DNA of 38,176 nt from Burkholderiales bacterium (GCA_020847675.1 JADLBN010000034.1:1-38176), one strand, 5' to 3'; counted from the first letter of the stretch, positions 1 to 8,521 are shown. Program-made: numbers and translations. The notes: generated from the letters alone by a model not told the origin.

Positions 1-217
1 CGGGGCCATAGGCGACGATCTCGATCGCGACGTTCGCGGCGCCGAGGTCGGCCTGCAGGTTGCGCGCGTTGTTGAGCGCGAGATTCCACCTGGCGGGGTC
101 GTTGTCGCTCACCTGCATCACGACCCTATTGGCGGGTTCGCCGCCCTGGGCGAAGACGGCGGGAGCGGCGAACAACGCCAGCGCGAAGCCGGCGGCGAAC
201 ATCGGAAGATGCTTCAT
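1..217 (-). CDS. Secreted DsrE/DsrF-like protein, partial (C-terminus beyond window)
   Basis: Reading leftward from an ATG at 217, 72 codons stay open to the window edge. The start is supported by a GAGGTGA ribosome-binding site a few bases upstream. The first 22 or so residues form a signal peptide (MKHLPMF, a hydrophobic alanine-rich core, then AVFA-Q), so the product is probably periplasmic. The mature part begins with VVMQVSDNDPARWNLALNNA followed by a region resembling secreted DsrE/DsrF-family proteins. The rest of the fold, including any conserved cysteine, is outside the window. Family assignment is by resemblance; a role in sulfur metabolism is not shown here. Confidence 0.7.
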   Translation of the reverse strand, partial: MKHLPMFAAGFALALFAAPAVFAQGGEPANRVVMQVSDNDPARWNLALNNARNLQADLGAANVAIEIVAYGP

Positions 218-400
218 CGGGTCACCTCGCTCGAGGGGCGGGCGGCCAGTATGCGCGCTTCCGCCGCGCGCCGGAACCGGCGTTCCAGTAAGATGCGCCG
301 CGACTGCCCCGCTTCGATGGGCGTCTTCCGAGTTGCCCTCCACTCCGCCTCCCTTGCCTGCGCGGCCCGCCGTGTCCCGGTCGTTCCCGAAGGCCGCCCC

Positions 401-1297
401 GTGAAGCACGACCACGTCCCGGTCCGGGCGGTTGTCCTGATCTGCGCGGCGACGCTGTGCTTCGCGACGCTCGACGTGGTGCTCAAGGCGCTGTCGGCAC
501 GCTACCCCGTTCCGATGCTCGTCTGGGCGCGATGGACCGTGCAGGCGCTGGCGATCCTCGCGTGGCTCGTGCCGCGCCGCGGCGTGGCGGACCTGCGCAC
601 GCGGTTCGCCGGGCGGCACCTCGGGCGCGGAGTGGTCCTGATCGCCTCGTCGGTCACCTTCGTCTACGCGCTGCACGCGCTGCCGCTCGCGATCGTGACC
701 GCGATCAACTATACGACGCCGATGATCGTCGTGCTGCTGGCGGTCCTGCTGCTGGACGAGCGGCTGACGCCCCCGAGGGCTGCCTTCGTGATCGCGGGCG
801 CGATCGGCATGCTCCTGATCGTGCGTCCCGGCTCCGACGTCTTCCGCGGGGCGTCGTTGCTCGCGCTCGCCTCGGCCACGCTCTACGCGCTGTTCCAGAT
901 CTCGACCCGCAGGATGGCCGCCGAGCATCCGATCGCGCTCCTGTTCTACCCCGCGCTGGCCGGTTCGGTGCTGCTCGCGATTCCTACGGCGTTCTCGCCC
1001 GACGCGTTCACGGCCATGACGGGGCGCGACGCCGCGCTGCTGGTCGCAGGAGGCGTGGTCGGCGCGCTCGGGCACCTGATGTTCATCCTCGCGTTCCGGC
1101 GCGCGCCCGCGTCCGCGCTCACACCGTTCACCTACGTTCACCTGGTGTGGGCGATGCTTTTCGGCTGGCTCGTGTTCGGCACCTTCCCCGACGCCCTGGC
1201 GCTCGCCGGCATGGCGATCATCGCGGGGAGCGGCCTCCTCATCACCGTTCACGAGCGGCGCCGCGCGGCCGGCCCGCCACCGGCTGGCGCCGATTGA
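401..1297 (+). CDS. EamA/DMT-superfamily transporter
   Basis: A 298-residue integral membrane protein with about ten hydrophobic helices in two similar halves, the pattern of EamA-type drug/metabolite transporters in the inner membrane. The first half holds the typical ALPLAIVTAINYTTPMIVVL stretch followed by the LLDERLTPPR turn; the second ends in VFGTFPDALALAGMAIIAGS. The frame is open much further upstream (ATGs at 209 and 317), but a GTG at 401 preceded by GAAGG at 7-base spacing places the start right before the first helix. A TAAGAT hexamer at 289-294 could be its -10 element. The substrate cannot be read from the sequence. Confidence 0.85.
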   Translation: MKHDHVPVRAVVLICAATLCFATLDVVLKALSARYPVPMLVWARWTVQALAILAWLVPRRGVADLRTRFAGRHLGRGVVLIASSVTFVYALHALPLAIVTAINYTTPMIVVLLAVLLLDERLTPPRAAFVIAGAIGMLLIVRPGSDVFRGASLLALASATLYALFQISTRRMAAEHPIALLFYPALAGSVLLAIPTAFSPDAFTAMTGRDAALLVAGGVVGALGHLMFILAFRRAPASALTPFTYVHLVWAMLFGWLVFGTFPDALALAGMAIIAGSGLLITVHERRRAAGPPPAGAD

Positions 1298-1329
1298 CGT
1301 AGAATCGGCCGCTCTCACGAAAGGCGGTC

Positions 1330-2238
1330 ATGAGCGCGAAACCACGCATCGGCATCGTCGGCGCCGGCCTCATGGGTCACGGCATCGCGAAGAACCTGGT
1401 CGAGAAGGGTTTCCCGCTCGCCGTGCGTGCGCATCGCAACCGCGCGCCGGTCGAGGACCTCCTGCGTCGCGGCGCGACCGAGGCGAAGACCCACGCCGAT
1501 CTCGCCCGCAGCGCGGACATCGTGATCCTGTGTGTGACCGGGGCGCCGCAGGTCGAGGAGGTGATCTTCGGGCCGGATGGCGTCGCAGGCGCGGCGCGGC
1601 CGGGTCTCGTCGTGGTCGATACGTCGACCTCCGAGCCCGCGACGACCGCGAAGGTTCGCGAGGCTCTCGCGAAGCAGGATGTCCGCTTCGTCGATGCACC
1701 GCTCGCTCGCACCCCGGTGGAGGCAGAGCAGGGCCGGCTCAACACGATGGTCGGTGCGGACGACGCGACCTTCGCCGAACTGAAGCCGGTGCTCGCCGCG
1801 TACTGCGAGAACATCGTCCACGCGGGACCGCCCGGGCACGGCATCGTGCTGAAGCTCATCAACAACTTCATGGCGCAGGCGATCTGCACCGCCACCGCCG
1901 AGGGTCTCGCCGCGGCGGCGAAATCAGGCCTCTCGATTCGCAAGCTGCACGAAGTCGTCTCCGCCGGAGCGGTCAACTCGGGCCTGTTCCAGATGATCGT
2001 GGGCAGGATGCTCGAGAACGGCGACCTCTCGGGCCTCAAGTTCACGCTGTCCAACGCCGCGAAGGACCTGCGCTACTACACGCACTTCACCGAGTCGATG
2101 ATGCTGCCCTCGGTGGTCGGCGAAGCGGTGCACCAGAGTCTCGTGACTGCGAATGCGCTGGGGTTCGGCGAGCGATTCGTCCCGTCGCTGGTGGAGGCGC
2201 AGGAGAGACTCGCCGGCGTGAAGATCGTGCCGCGATGA
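1330..2238 (+). CDS. Beta-hydroxyacid dehydrogenase (3-hydroxyisobutyrate dehydrogenase / tartronate-semialdehyde reductase family)
   Basis: A 302-residue NAD(P)-dependent oxidoreductase of normal family length. The N-terminus carries the Rossmann motif GIVGAGLMGHGIAKNL, the middle has the substrate-loop signature VVVDTSTSEPATT, and the conserved lysine segment GIVLKLINNFM supplies the catalytic Lys. The C-terminal half is the all-helical domain of the family. Known members reduce or oxidise small 3-hydroxy acids. The preference among 3-hydroxyisobutyrate, tartronate semialdehyde and succinate semialdehyde cannot be decided from sequence. An AAAGG-type ribosome-binding site precedes the ATG, and TAGAAT at 1300-1305 is a possible -10 just after the stop of the upstream transporter gene. 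Confidence 0.88.
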   Translation: MSAKPRIGIVGAGLMGHGIAKNLVEKGFPLAVRAHRNRAPVEDLLRRGATEAKTHADLARSADIVILCVTGAPQVEEVIFGPDGVAGAARPGLVVVDTSTSEPATTAKVREALAKQDVRFVDAPLARTPVEAEQGRLNTMVGADDATFAELKPVLAAYCENIVHAGPPGHGIVLKLINNFMAQAICTATAEGLAAAAKSGLSIRKLHEVVSAGAVNSGLFQMIVGRMLENGDLSGLKFTLSNAAKDLRYYTHFTESMMLPSVVGEAVHQSLVTANALGFGERFVPSLVEAQERLAGVKIVPR

Positions 2239-2244
2239 CCGCGA

Positions 2245-2347
2245 CCCCTGATCCCGCGGACGCCCCGCGGATGGAGAGTCGAACGCCCCCTGATCCCACG
2301 GACGTCCCGCGGATGGAAACTCGCATCCGTGGGACGTCCGTGGGATC
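2245..2347 (+). repeat. Tandem 42-bp repeat ending in a long hairpin
   Basis: Two similar 42-bp units start at 2245 and 2287 (both begin CCCCTGATCCC). The second unit's GATCCCACGGACGTCC segment (2292-2315) pairs with 2324-2347 as a 24-bp inverted repeat with one mismatch around an 8-base loop. It fills the gap between two co-oriented genes. The same core palindrome recurs at 9738-9761, so it looks like a dispersed genome repeat. It may act as an RNA stabiliser or attenuator, but nothing in the sequence proves that. Confidence 0.75.
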
Positions 2348-2368
2348 GGAGGTGGGAGCGAGGCGCGA

Positions 2369-3184
2369 ATGACGGCCTCCGACTACCTCGAGTTCGCCTA
2401 CCGAACGGTCGTTGCGGCGGGCGCGGCGACGCTGCCGCACTTCCGCGTGCCGATCGCGGTCGACGACAAGGGCGGCGCAGGTTACGATCCGGTGACCGCC
2501 GCCGACCGCGACGCGGAGGCGGTGATCCGCGCGGCGATCGCGAAGGCGTATCCCGGCCACGGCAGCCGCGGCGAGGAGCACGGCTTCGAACGCGGCTCGT
2601 CGCGCTACACCTGGGTGATCGATCCGGTCGACGGCACGCGCAGCTTCATCACCGGCCAGCTCCACTGGGGCATGCTCGTGGCGCTGCACGATGGCGAGCG
2701 CGTCGTGTGCGGCGTGTCGCACCAGCCCTACGTCGGCGAGACCTTCCTCGCGGCGGCGGGCGGCCCCGCGCGCTTCCGGCACGCCGGCACCGAGCGCATC
2801 CTCGCGACCCGGCGCTGCGCCTCGATCGGCGACGCGATCCTCGCCACCACGTCGCCCGACCTGTTCGACACGCCGCGCCGCGCGGAGGCGTTCGCGCGCG
2901 TGCGCTCGCGCGTGCGGCTCACGCGCTTCGGCGGCGACTGCTACGCCTATTGCCTGCTCGCGATGGGGCTCATCGACGTCGTCATCGAGAGCGGCCTCCA
3001 CGCCTGGGACATCCAGGCGCTGATCCCGATCATCGAAGGGGCGGGGGGCGTCGTCACGTCCTGGGACGGCGGGAACTGCGAGGAGGGCGGCGAGCTTCTC
3101 GCCTGCGGCGACCCGGCGCTCGCGCCCGCCGTGCGCGAACTCCTCGCGGATCGGCGCTCTTCGTCCGGTCCGCCTTCCCGGTAG
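2369..3184 (+). CDS. Inositol-monophosphatase family phosphatase, HisN-like
   Basis: A 271-residue Mg-dependent phosphatase. Motif A is WVIDPVDGTRSFI, with the metal-binding Asp residues of the DPxDGT signature. An upstream acidic pair lies in VTAADRDAE and GEEHG, and the C-terminal motif is AWDIQALIPIIEGAGG with the catalytic Asp. The shape of motif A (DGTRSF) and the overall length resemble histidinol-phosphatases of the HisN type more than suppressor SuhB. However, no other histidine gene is near, so inositol-1-phosphate or another sugar phosphate remains possible. It starts 21 bases after the repeat hairpin. Confidence 0.8.
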   Translation: MTASDYLEFAYRTVVAAGAATLPHFRVPIAVDDKGGAGYDPVTAADRDAEAVIRAAIAKAYPGHGSRGEEHGFERGSSRYTWVIDPVDGTRSFITGQLHWGMLVALHDGERVVCGVSHQPYVGETFLAAAGGPARFRHAGTERILATRRCASIGDAILATTSPDLFDTPRRAEAFARVRSRVRLTRFGGDCYAYCLLAMGLIDVVIESGLHAWDIQALIPIIEGAGGVVTSWDGGNCEEGGELLACGDPALAPAVRELLADRRSSSGPPSR

Positions 3185-3206
3185 TCGGGCAGCGGGGCCC
3201 GACCCC

Positions 3207-4235
3207 ATGCATTTCCTGGTCCTGGGCGGCACGAAGTTCCTCGGCCGGCACCTCGTCGACGCCGCGGTAGAGCGCGGCCACTCGGTGACGACATTCACCC
3301 GCGGCCAGTCGCCGACGCACGAGCACGCTTCGGTGCTGCCCCTCGGGGGAGACCGCGACCCGGAGAAGGGCAGCGGCCTCGCGGCGCTCGCGTCCGGCAC
3401 CTGGGATGCCGCATTCGACCTGTCGGGCTACGTGCCGCGCGTGGTCGACGCCTCCTGTGCGCTGCTCGGCGAACGCGTGAAGCGCTACCTGTTCGTGTCG
3501 ACGATGTCGGTCTACGCGGACACCTCGTCTGCCGGCATCGGCGAGGACGCGAGGCGCACCGTGCTCGCGGATCCGGCCAGCGAGGACGTCTCGGCACACT
3601 ACGGCGCGCTCAAGGCCGCGTGCGAGGATCGTGTGATCGAGCGCTACGGCGATCGCGCGACCGTCGTGCGGCCGGGACTCCTCGTCGGACCGTTCGACCC
3701 GACCGACCGGTTCGCGTACTGGGTCGCGAGATTCACGCAGCCCGAAGTGCTGGGCGGGCGCGACAGCGAGGCCGCGGTGCCCGCGCCTCCCGAACGGCCG
3801 ATCCAGCTCCTCGACGCGCGTGACCTCGCCGCGTGGCTGGTGATGCTGGCCGAAGGCGACGTCGGCGGGACGTTCAACGCGACGAGTCCCGCGGGCCAGT
3901 GGACGATGAACGACCTCATCGAAGCCGCGACGCTCCTGCGCCGCTTCGACGCGCCCTCGCCGGTGTGGATCGACGCCGACGTGCTGCGCCGCGCCGGCAT
4001 CGAGCCGTGGACCGAACTGCCGCTGTGGTTGCCGCAGGATGAACCCGCGTACGCCGGGTTCTTCGCGGTCGACACGGCGCGGGCGATCGCGGCGGGACTG
4101 GTGACGCGCCCGCTCACCGCGATCGTGTCCGACACGGCCGCGTGGCTCGGCGGCAAGTGGCGCCCCGACGCGTGGCAGAAGGTGCTGACCGCGGAACGCG
4201 AGCGACGCCTGCTGGCGCTGCAGGCCGATCGCTGA
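3207..4235 (+). CDS. NAD-dependent epimerase/dehydratase (extended SDR)
   Basis: A 342-residue extended short-chain dehydrogenase. The N-terminal nucleotide-binding motif is LVLGGTKFLGRHLV, a variant of GxxGxxG. The active-site tyrosine and lysine are in HYGALKAACED (YxxxK), with the upstream Ser/Thr in VSTMSVYAD. The C-terminal half includes RPIQLLDARDLAAWLVMLAE and a domain seen in uncharacterised reductase-type epimerases. The substrate is probably a nucleotide sugar or a related carbonyl compound, but this is not resolved. It follows the phosphatase by 22 bases and may be co-transcribed with it. Confidence 0.82.
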   Translation: MHFLVLGGTKFLGRHLVDAAVERGHSVTTFTRGQSPTHEHASVLPLGGDRDPEKGSGLAALASGTWDAAFDLSGYVPRVVDASCALLGERVKRYLFVSTMSVYADTSSAGIGEDARRTVLADPASEDVSAHYGALKAACEDRVIERYGDRATVVRPGLLVGPFDPTDRFAYWVARFTQPEVLGGRDSEAAVPAPPERPIQLLDARDLAAWLVMLAEGDVGGTFNATSPAGQWTMNDLIEAATLLRRFDAPSPVWIDADVLRRAGIEPWTELPLWLPQDEPAYAGFFAVDTARAIAAGLVTRPLTAIVSDTAAWLGGKWRPDAWQKVLTAERERRLLALQADR

Positions 4236-4263
4236 CGCGGGCGCGCCGCGCCGCGGCTTCGCG

Positions 4264-4683
4264 TCAGTCCGAGCGCGACCGGTCGCGGTACAGGAACGCG
4301 ACCAGGAGCGCGAGCAGCATCACGAGGATGCCGTCGAAGACGATCTGTCGCGTGACCAGCATGCCGGGCATCGGCTGAACTGCGTAGTAGATGAGGTAGG
4401 TGGGCGCACTCGTCAGCAGCACGACGGCGATGCCGTAGCGCAGGCCCTGGCCCAGCCAGTCCGACGCCTGGATTCCCTTCGAGTAGATCCAGGTGAACGC
4501 GCCGGAAAGCAGGACGTGGGCGAGGATCACGTAGTGGAAGTAGTTCTGCGCGTCGGCGGGCGCGCGCATCATGCCGCCCAGCCGCTGATAGTCGTCGGCG
4601 AGCATCGCGCCGTGGACGGCGAAGCTGCCGAGCATCCAGGCGACGAACACGACGGCCCAGGCGGTGACGAATCTGCGGTTCAT
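4264..4683 (-). CDS. Small integral membrane protein, function unknown
   Basis: A 139-residue protein with about four hydrophobic segments: near residues 5-27, 47-66, 80-105 and 112-132. The ATG is supported by a strong GGAGGAGA ribosome-binding site on the minus strand. I do not recognise a characterised family. The layout of hydrophobic helices with a short charged C-terminus (YRDRSRSD) suggests a small inner-membrane protein. It ends 28 bases from the stop of the converging epimerase gene and leads a run of small minus-strand genes reaching to 6770. Confidence 0.65.
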   Translation of the reverse strand: MNRRFVTAWAVVFVAWMLGSFAVHGAMLADDYQRLGGMMRAPADAQNYFHYVILAHVLLSGAFTWIYSKGIQASDWLGQGLRYGIAVVLLTSAPTYLIYYAVQPMPGMLVTRQIVFDGILVMLLALLVAFLYRDRSRSD

Positions 4684-4731
4684 GGCATTCTCCTCCGCGG
4701 GTGGATCGGTCGCTGACGGCCGGAGTGCCCG

Positions 4732-5187
4732 TCAGCGGGCGTTCTCCGCCTCGCGCTTCAACGACTCGTTCATCGCGACGAAACCGCGGCGAGTCCTGTC
4801 CTCGAGCGCCGGCCGGAATCGCGGGACGAGCAACCCCGAGAACTGCTCGCCGTGGTCGAAGCGGGTGCCTCCGTTCGTGTTCTCGCGGAGCCTGAACCAG
4901 TGCTCGCCGTCGAACAGGCCCGGGATCAGGAGCTTGCCCTTCCAGCGCAGTTCGCGGTTCTCGTCGAGCGCGACGATGACCGGCCGGAACCGCATCGCGC
5001 GGCCCCCCGGCGGCTCGAGCGACACGGCGAGGCTCGCCCCCACCTCCGGCCTGCCTTCGATCGCGCGCACGTACGGGTTCCAGCGCCCGTAGGAGGGGAA
5101 GTCGCACAGGATGCGCCACACGCGCTGCGCCGGCGCGGCGATGTCGATCGCCGTGTCGATGCGGTGGGTGCGGGCCGGGGCGTTCAC
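4732..5187 (-). CDS. SRPBCC-domain protein (polyketide cyclase/START-like)
   Basis: A 151-residue single-domain protein. It opens with the typical SRPBCC start, TAIDIAAPAQRVWRILCDF, followed by YGRWNPYVRAIEG. It ends with FVAMNESLKREAENAR, matching the long C-terminal helix of the helix-grip fold. These proteins bind hydrophobic ligands in the cytoplasm and a few are enzymes; no catalytic residue can be named here. Translation starts at a GTG. The ribosome-binding site is weak, so the start is slightly uncertain. Confidence 0.8.
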   Translation of the reverse strand: MNAPARTHRIDTAIDIAAPAQRVWRILCDFPSYGRWNPYVRAIEGRPEVGASLAVSLEPPGGRAMRFRPVIVALDENRELRWKGKLLIPGLFDGEHWFRLRENTNGGTRFDHGEQFSGLLVPRFRPALEDRTRRGFVAMNESLKREAENAR

Positions 5188-5272
5188 GTCGCGACGCTCG
5201 CCCGGAGCGCCCGCCTCCGGGCCGGAGCATCCGCGGGTCGCCGGGCGCCCGCGCGGTACTGCGCTGCCACGG

Positions 5273-5557
5273 CTACTTCGCGCCCGTCAGCGCGTGGCGC
5301 CACTCGTGCACCGGAGGCAGGCCGCCCATGGCGATCGCCGCGAGATAGAGCAGGGTGACGACCGCGGCGAACGCTCCGACGGCGCGCAGCCACGAGGCTG
5401 TCGCGGTCCCGGCGGCGGCACTGCGGCCCGCGAACGCCCATGCGGGTGCGGGTGACATCAGGAAGATCGCGATCGCGAGCGGCCAGAAACCGCGAATCGC
5501 GCACAGCGCCGCGACGCACGCGGCGGACAACGCCCAGATCCGGGTGACGGGACGCAT
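5273..5557 (-). CDS. Small membrane protein, function unknown
   Basis: A 94-residue protein with three hydrophobic stretches (about residues 8-25, 27-45 and 58-80) and a polar tail. The ATG is preceded by GGGAG at about 6-base spacing. I do not recognise a family. Its location between the SRPBCC and DoxX genes on the same strand suggests it belongs to the same minus-strand cluster. Confidence 0.55.
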   Translation of the reverse strand: MRPVTRIWALSAACVAALCAIRGFWPLAIAIFLMSPAPAWAFAGRSAAAGTATASWLRAVGAFAAVVTLLYLAAIAMGGLPPVHEWRHALTGAK

Positions 5558-5624
5558 CGAGGTCTCCCTGTGCGTGCGGCGCAGGCCGCCTGCGGCGATG
5601 ATACCGCGCCAGGCAACGCCGGAC

Positions 5625-6068
5625 TCAGAACTCGCGCTTGAGCAGGCGATCCACCGAGAACGCTCCGCCGCCGTGCGCGACGAACAGGAGCGTGATCGCG
5701 GACCACAGGATCGACTTCTCCGACCCGGCGAGCCCCTGGCCCTGGACGACCCAGTGGAAGTAGACGGTGACGAGGAGGACCACCGTCGCGCCGGCGGCGG
5801 CGAAGCGCGTGAGGAATCCGATCGCCAGCAGGAGGCCGCCGATGAACTCGGTACCGGCGAGGAGCGGCGACCAGAACACGCCGGGGTGGAATCCGAGGCT
5901 CTCGGTCATGCCCGCGTACTTGAGCGGCGCCTGGATCTTCGGCCAGCCGTGCACCATCAGGATGAGGCCGGCGCACACGCGCAGGAGCGGCGTCGCGATG
6001 CAGGCGAGCACCGAGTAGAGGCCGCCCAGGGCGGGAATCGCGAGGCGGCTGCGGTCGATCGAGGACAT
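5625..6068 (-). CDS. DoxX-family membrane protein
   Basis: A 147-residue protein from the ATG at 6068, which has AGGGAG upstream; the frame is open to 6209 but the extra residues look non-coding. It has four hydrophobic helices with the DoxX signature LRVCAGLILMVHGWPKI near the N-terminus and a second segment FIGGLLLAIGFLTRFAA. DoxX-family proteins are inner-membrane proteins. The founding member is a subunit of an archaeal thiosulfate:quinone oxidoreductase, but most bacterial relatives have no proven link to sulfur. The C-terminus is short (DRLLKREF). Confidence 0.85.
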   Translation of the reverse strand: MSSIDRSRLAIPALGGLYSVLACIATPLLRVCAGLILMVHGWPKIQAPLKYAGMTESLGFHPGVFWSPLLAGTEFIGGLLLAIGFLTRFAAAGATVVLLVTVYFHWVVQGQGLAGSEKSILWSAITLLFVAHGGGAFSVDRLLKREF

Positions 6069-6218
6069 GGTATTCGGACTCCCTTGTGGCGGCCCGCCGG
6101 ACTGCGGGCGACCCGGGACAGACCTGCCGTGTGCGGTAATCGTTCCCGGCGGCCGGAGGCGGACGGCGCACGCCGGACCGGAATGCAGCGCCAGAGCGCC
6201 GGTCGGCACGCGCCCGGC

Positions 6219-6770
6219 TCATTCCCGCTCGCGCGACTTCAGCACGGCGAGTTCGACCTCGACGACGCGATCGTCTCCGGACACGAGGACGTGCCCATCC
6301 TGGATCGTGACCTGCAGCGCCATCGTGCGCGCCGCGAGCGCGGCGAGTGCCGCGGTCGCCTCCGGCGCGAACTCGCGCACCGACAATGTCGGCTGGCGCG
6401 CGAGCGAGAGCCCTGCCTTGTCCCACCACAGCGCGCAGGCGCGGCCGCCGTAGGGATAGACGTGGACCTCGCGCGCCCTGCCGCAGGCCTTGCGGACTTC
6501 GCGCTCGTCGGGCAGTCCCACGACGATCCACTCGTCGATCCCGCCGGTCAGGTCGCGCCGCACGAGATCCGGTTCGTCCTCGGCGGAGAGGCCGCGCCCG
6601 AACTCGAGCCGCTCGTCGGCGTGCAGCGCGAACGCGACCAGTCGCACCATCAGGCGTTCGTCGGTTTCGGAAGGGTGGCGCGCCAGCGTGAGCGGGAAGT
6701 CGCCGTAGACGCCGCGGTCGACGTCCGCGACCGAGAGTTCCGCCTTGAAGATCGTCGATTTCAGTGCCAT
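6219..6770 (-). CDS. yaeQ: YaeQ family protein
   Basis: A 183-residue protein that begins with the family-typical MALKSTIFKAELSVADVDRG and continues with the LTLARHPSETDERLMVRLVA segment. It also has EPDLVRRDLTGGIDEWIVVG. YaeQ has a compact fold related to PD-(D/E)xK nucleases, and its cellular function is not established. The Asp/Glu/Lys pattern expected for that fold is consistent with what is seen. The frame is open far upstream, but homology and the start pattern place the ATG at 6770. Confidence 0.9.
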   Translation of the reverse strand: MALKSTIFKAELSVADVDRGVYGDFPLTLARHPSETDERLMVRLVAFALHADERLEFGRGLSAEDEPDLVRRDLTGGIDEWIVVGLPDEREVRKACGRAREVHVYPYGGRACALWWDKAGLSLARQPTLSVREFAPEATAALAALAARTMALQVTIQDGHVLVSGDDRVVEVELAVLKSRERE

Positions 6771-6929
6771 CGGGCGCGAGTGTAGCGGTACCCGCATCGG
6801 GGTCTCCGGTCGCGGGCCCGGATTCGCGCGCGGCCGCGGCCTCGGCCCCGCGTGTTGCTTGACGCACGAATCATTTCCGGACGGACGGCGGCGACCCGCC
6901 GGAGGGCGCCATCCGCTCCATTGGCGGGC

Positions 6930-6935
6930 TACAAT
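6930..6935 (+). promoter_or_regulatory. Possible -10 element upstream of hpd
   Basis: TACAAT matches the sigma-70 -10 consensus at five of six positions, in the context GGGCTACAATCGG. No convincing -35 lies 16-18 bases upstream. If used, it gives a leader of about 160 nt before the HPPD start at 7104. It sits in the gap between the divergent yaeQ and hpd genes. Confidence 0.3.
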
Positions 6936-7103
6936 CGGCACGGTTGCGAAGGCGACGATGGCGTTCGGGGATACAGGCGCTTCGCTCGCTCCGCTTTCGT
7001 CGGCCGCGGGCAGCGGGAATGCAACCGGTCGATTCGCGGTCAGTTCCTCCAGGCATGGCGTCCGTCTTCCGGGTCCGGCCTGGCAAGCCGGACCGGAAAC
7101 CCG

Positions 7104-8177
7104 ATGCGCACAGACCTCTGGGAAAACCCGCTCGGCACCGACGGGTTCGAGTTCATCGAATACGCGGCGCCCGATCCGGTGGCGCTCGGCGCGCTGTTCG
7201 TGCGGATGGGCTTCACCGCCGTCGCGAAACACCGCAGCAAGAACGTGACGCTCTACCGCCAGGGCGGCGTGAACTTCATCGTCAACGCGGAGCCGCAGTC
7301 GTTCGCGCAGTCGTTCGCGCGCGTGCACGGGCCGTCGATCTGCGCGATCGCGTTCCGGGTGGAGGACGCTGCGAAGGCGTACCGGAGCTGCGTCGCGAAC
7401 GGCGCCTGGGGCGTCGAGGCGCACCCGGGCCCGATGGAACTCGCGATCCCCGCGATCAAGGGCATCGGCGACTCGCTCGTCTATCTGGTCGACCGCTACG
7501 AGCGCGACGGGCGCGGCGTGTCGATCTACGACATCGACTTCGTGCCGCTGTCCGGCGTCGAAGCGCACCCGGCCGGCGCGGGCCTCCTGGCGATCGACCA
7601 CCTGACGCACAACGTGTACCGCGGCCGGATGGAGGAGTGGGCGAACTTCTACGAGCGCCTGTTCAACTTCCGCGAGGTGCGCTACTTCGACATCGAGGGC
7701 AAGCTCACCGGGCTCAGGTCGAAGGCGATGACCTCCCCTTGCGGGAAGATCCGCATTCCGATCAACGAGTCCTCCGACGACAGGAGCCAGATCCACGAGT
7801 ACCTGGTCGACTACCGCGGCGAGGGCATCCAGCACGTAGCGCTCTCGACGGCGGACATCCACGCGACGGTCGAGGCGCTCGCCGCGAGCGGCGTCGCGTT
7901 CCAGGACACGCTCGACACCTACTACGAGCAGCTCGCGACGCGGCTTCCGGGCCACAAGGAGGACACGGCGCGCCTGAAGCGCAACCGCATCCTGCTCGAC
8001 GGCGCGCCGGCGAAGGACGAGATGCTGCTGCAGATCTTCACGAAGAACGCGATCGGCCCGATCTTCTTCGAGATCATCCAGCGCAAGGGCAACCAGGGTT
8101 TCGGCGAGGGCAATTTCCGCGCACTGTTCGAGTCGATCGAACTCGACCAGATCCGGCGCGGCGTGCTGAGGGCTTGA
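7104..8177 (+). CDS. hpd: 4-hydroxyphenylpyruvate dioxygenase
   Basis: A 357-residue non-heme iron enzyme that converts 4-hydroxyphenylpyruvate to homogentisate in tyrosine catabolism. Two vicinal-oxygen-chelate domains are visible, and the length is normal for bacterial HPPD. The three iron ligands lie in IDHLTHNVYRG (first His), GIQHVALST (second His) and GPIFFEIIQRKGNQGFGEGN (Glu). The C-terminal gate segment (FGEGNFRALFESIE) is also typical. The frame is open from 6852, but residues before MRTDLWENP do not look like HPPD. No homogentisate dioxygenase or fumarylacetoacetase is present in this window. Confidence 0.96.
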   Translation: MRTDLWENPLGTDGFEFIEYAAPDPVALGALFVRMGFTAVAKHRSKNVTLYRQGGVNFIVNAEPQSFAQSFARVHGPSICAIAFRVEDAAKAYRSCVANGAWGVEAHPGPMELAIPAIKGIGDSLVYLVDRYERDGRGVSIYDIDFVPLSGVEAHPAGAGLLAIDHLTHNVYRGRMEEWANFYERLFNFREVRYFDIEGKLTGLRSKAMTSPCGKIRIPINESSDDRSQIHEYLVDYRGEGIQHVALSTADIHATVEALAASGVAFQDTLDTYYEQLATRLPGHKEDTARLKRNRILLDGAPAKDEMLLQIFTKNAIGPIFFEIIQRKGNQGFGEGNFRALFESIELDQIRRGVLRA

Positions 8178-8236
8178 GCCGCGGGCGAGTCCGGCGCGCG
8201 CGGGCAGGCGTCGATCCGGCGACGGGGTCGAAGCCC

Positions 8237-8260
8237 GGCGCCGGACACCAGTCCGGTGCC
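8237..8260 (+). terminator. Strong stem-loop after hpd
   Basis: GGCGCCGGAC and GTCCGGTGCC pair as a 10-bp stem (one G-U) around the four-base loop ACCA, 60 bases after the HPPD stop. There is no T-tract, so it may stop transcription only weakly or act as an mRNA-end stabiliser. It could also be a copy of a dispersed palindrome. Confidence 0.4.
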
Positions 8261-8521
8261 ACGCGGCGGCTTGCTTCCGCGAGCGGTTGACTACGAGACC
8301 CTCCGGCCGGCGAACGAAGCCTGATTCCGGCATCCGAACCGGCCATGCCGGGTCGGGGTGGCCTCCGATCGCCACGGCCGGTCGGACGGGCGGGGAATTT
8401 CCGCGCCGCGGCACGCTCCAATCCGGGGCGGGGGGTACCTGGCCCTTGCCTGCGGTCCTCCGGACCCCACATGGACCGGGGGAGCGTTCATGAGGGGGGT
8501 GCGAAATCCCCGCCTTTTTGT
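8261..8521. other. Intergenic region without recognised gene
   Basis: Long frames cross this stretch on both strands, but their composition is arginine/proline-rich shadow coding and none resembles a protein family. I see no tRNA or known RNA element. An ATG at 8490 in frame with birA is a possible alternative start for that gene, but it would lie upstream of the candidate promoter at 8522. Confidence 0.4.

Noticed and set aside
2087-3400. 437-codon minus-strand frame with repeated PTDVPRM-like segments
   Set aside because: It is antisense to the HisN-like and epimerase genes. The repeats simply translate the palindromic DNA repeat at 2245-2347.
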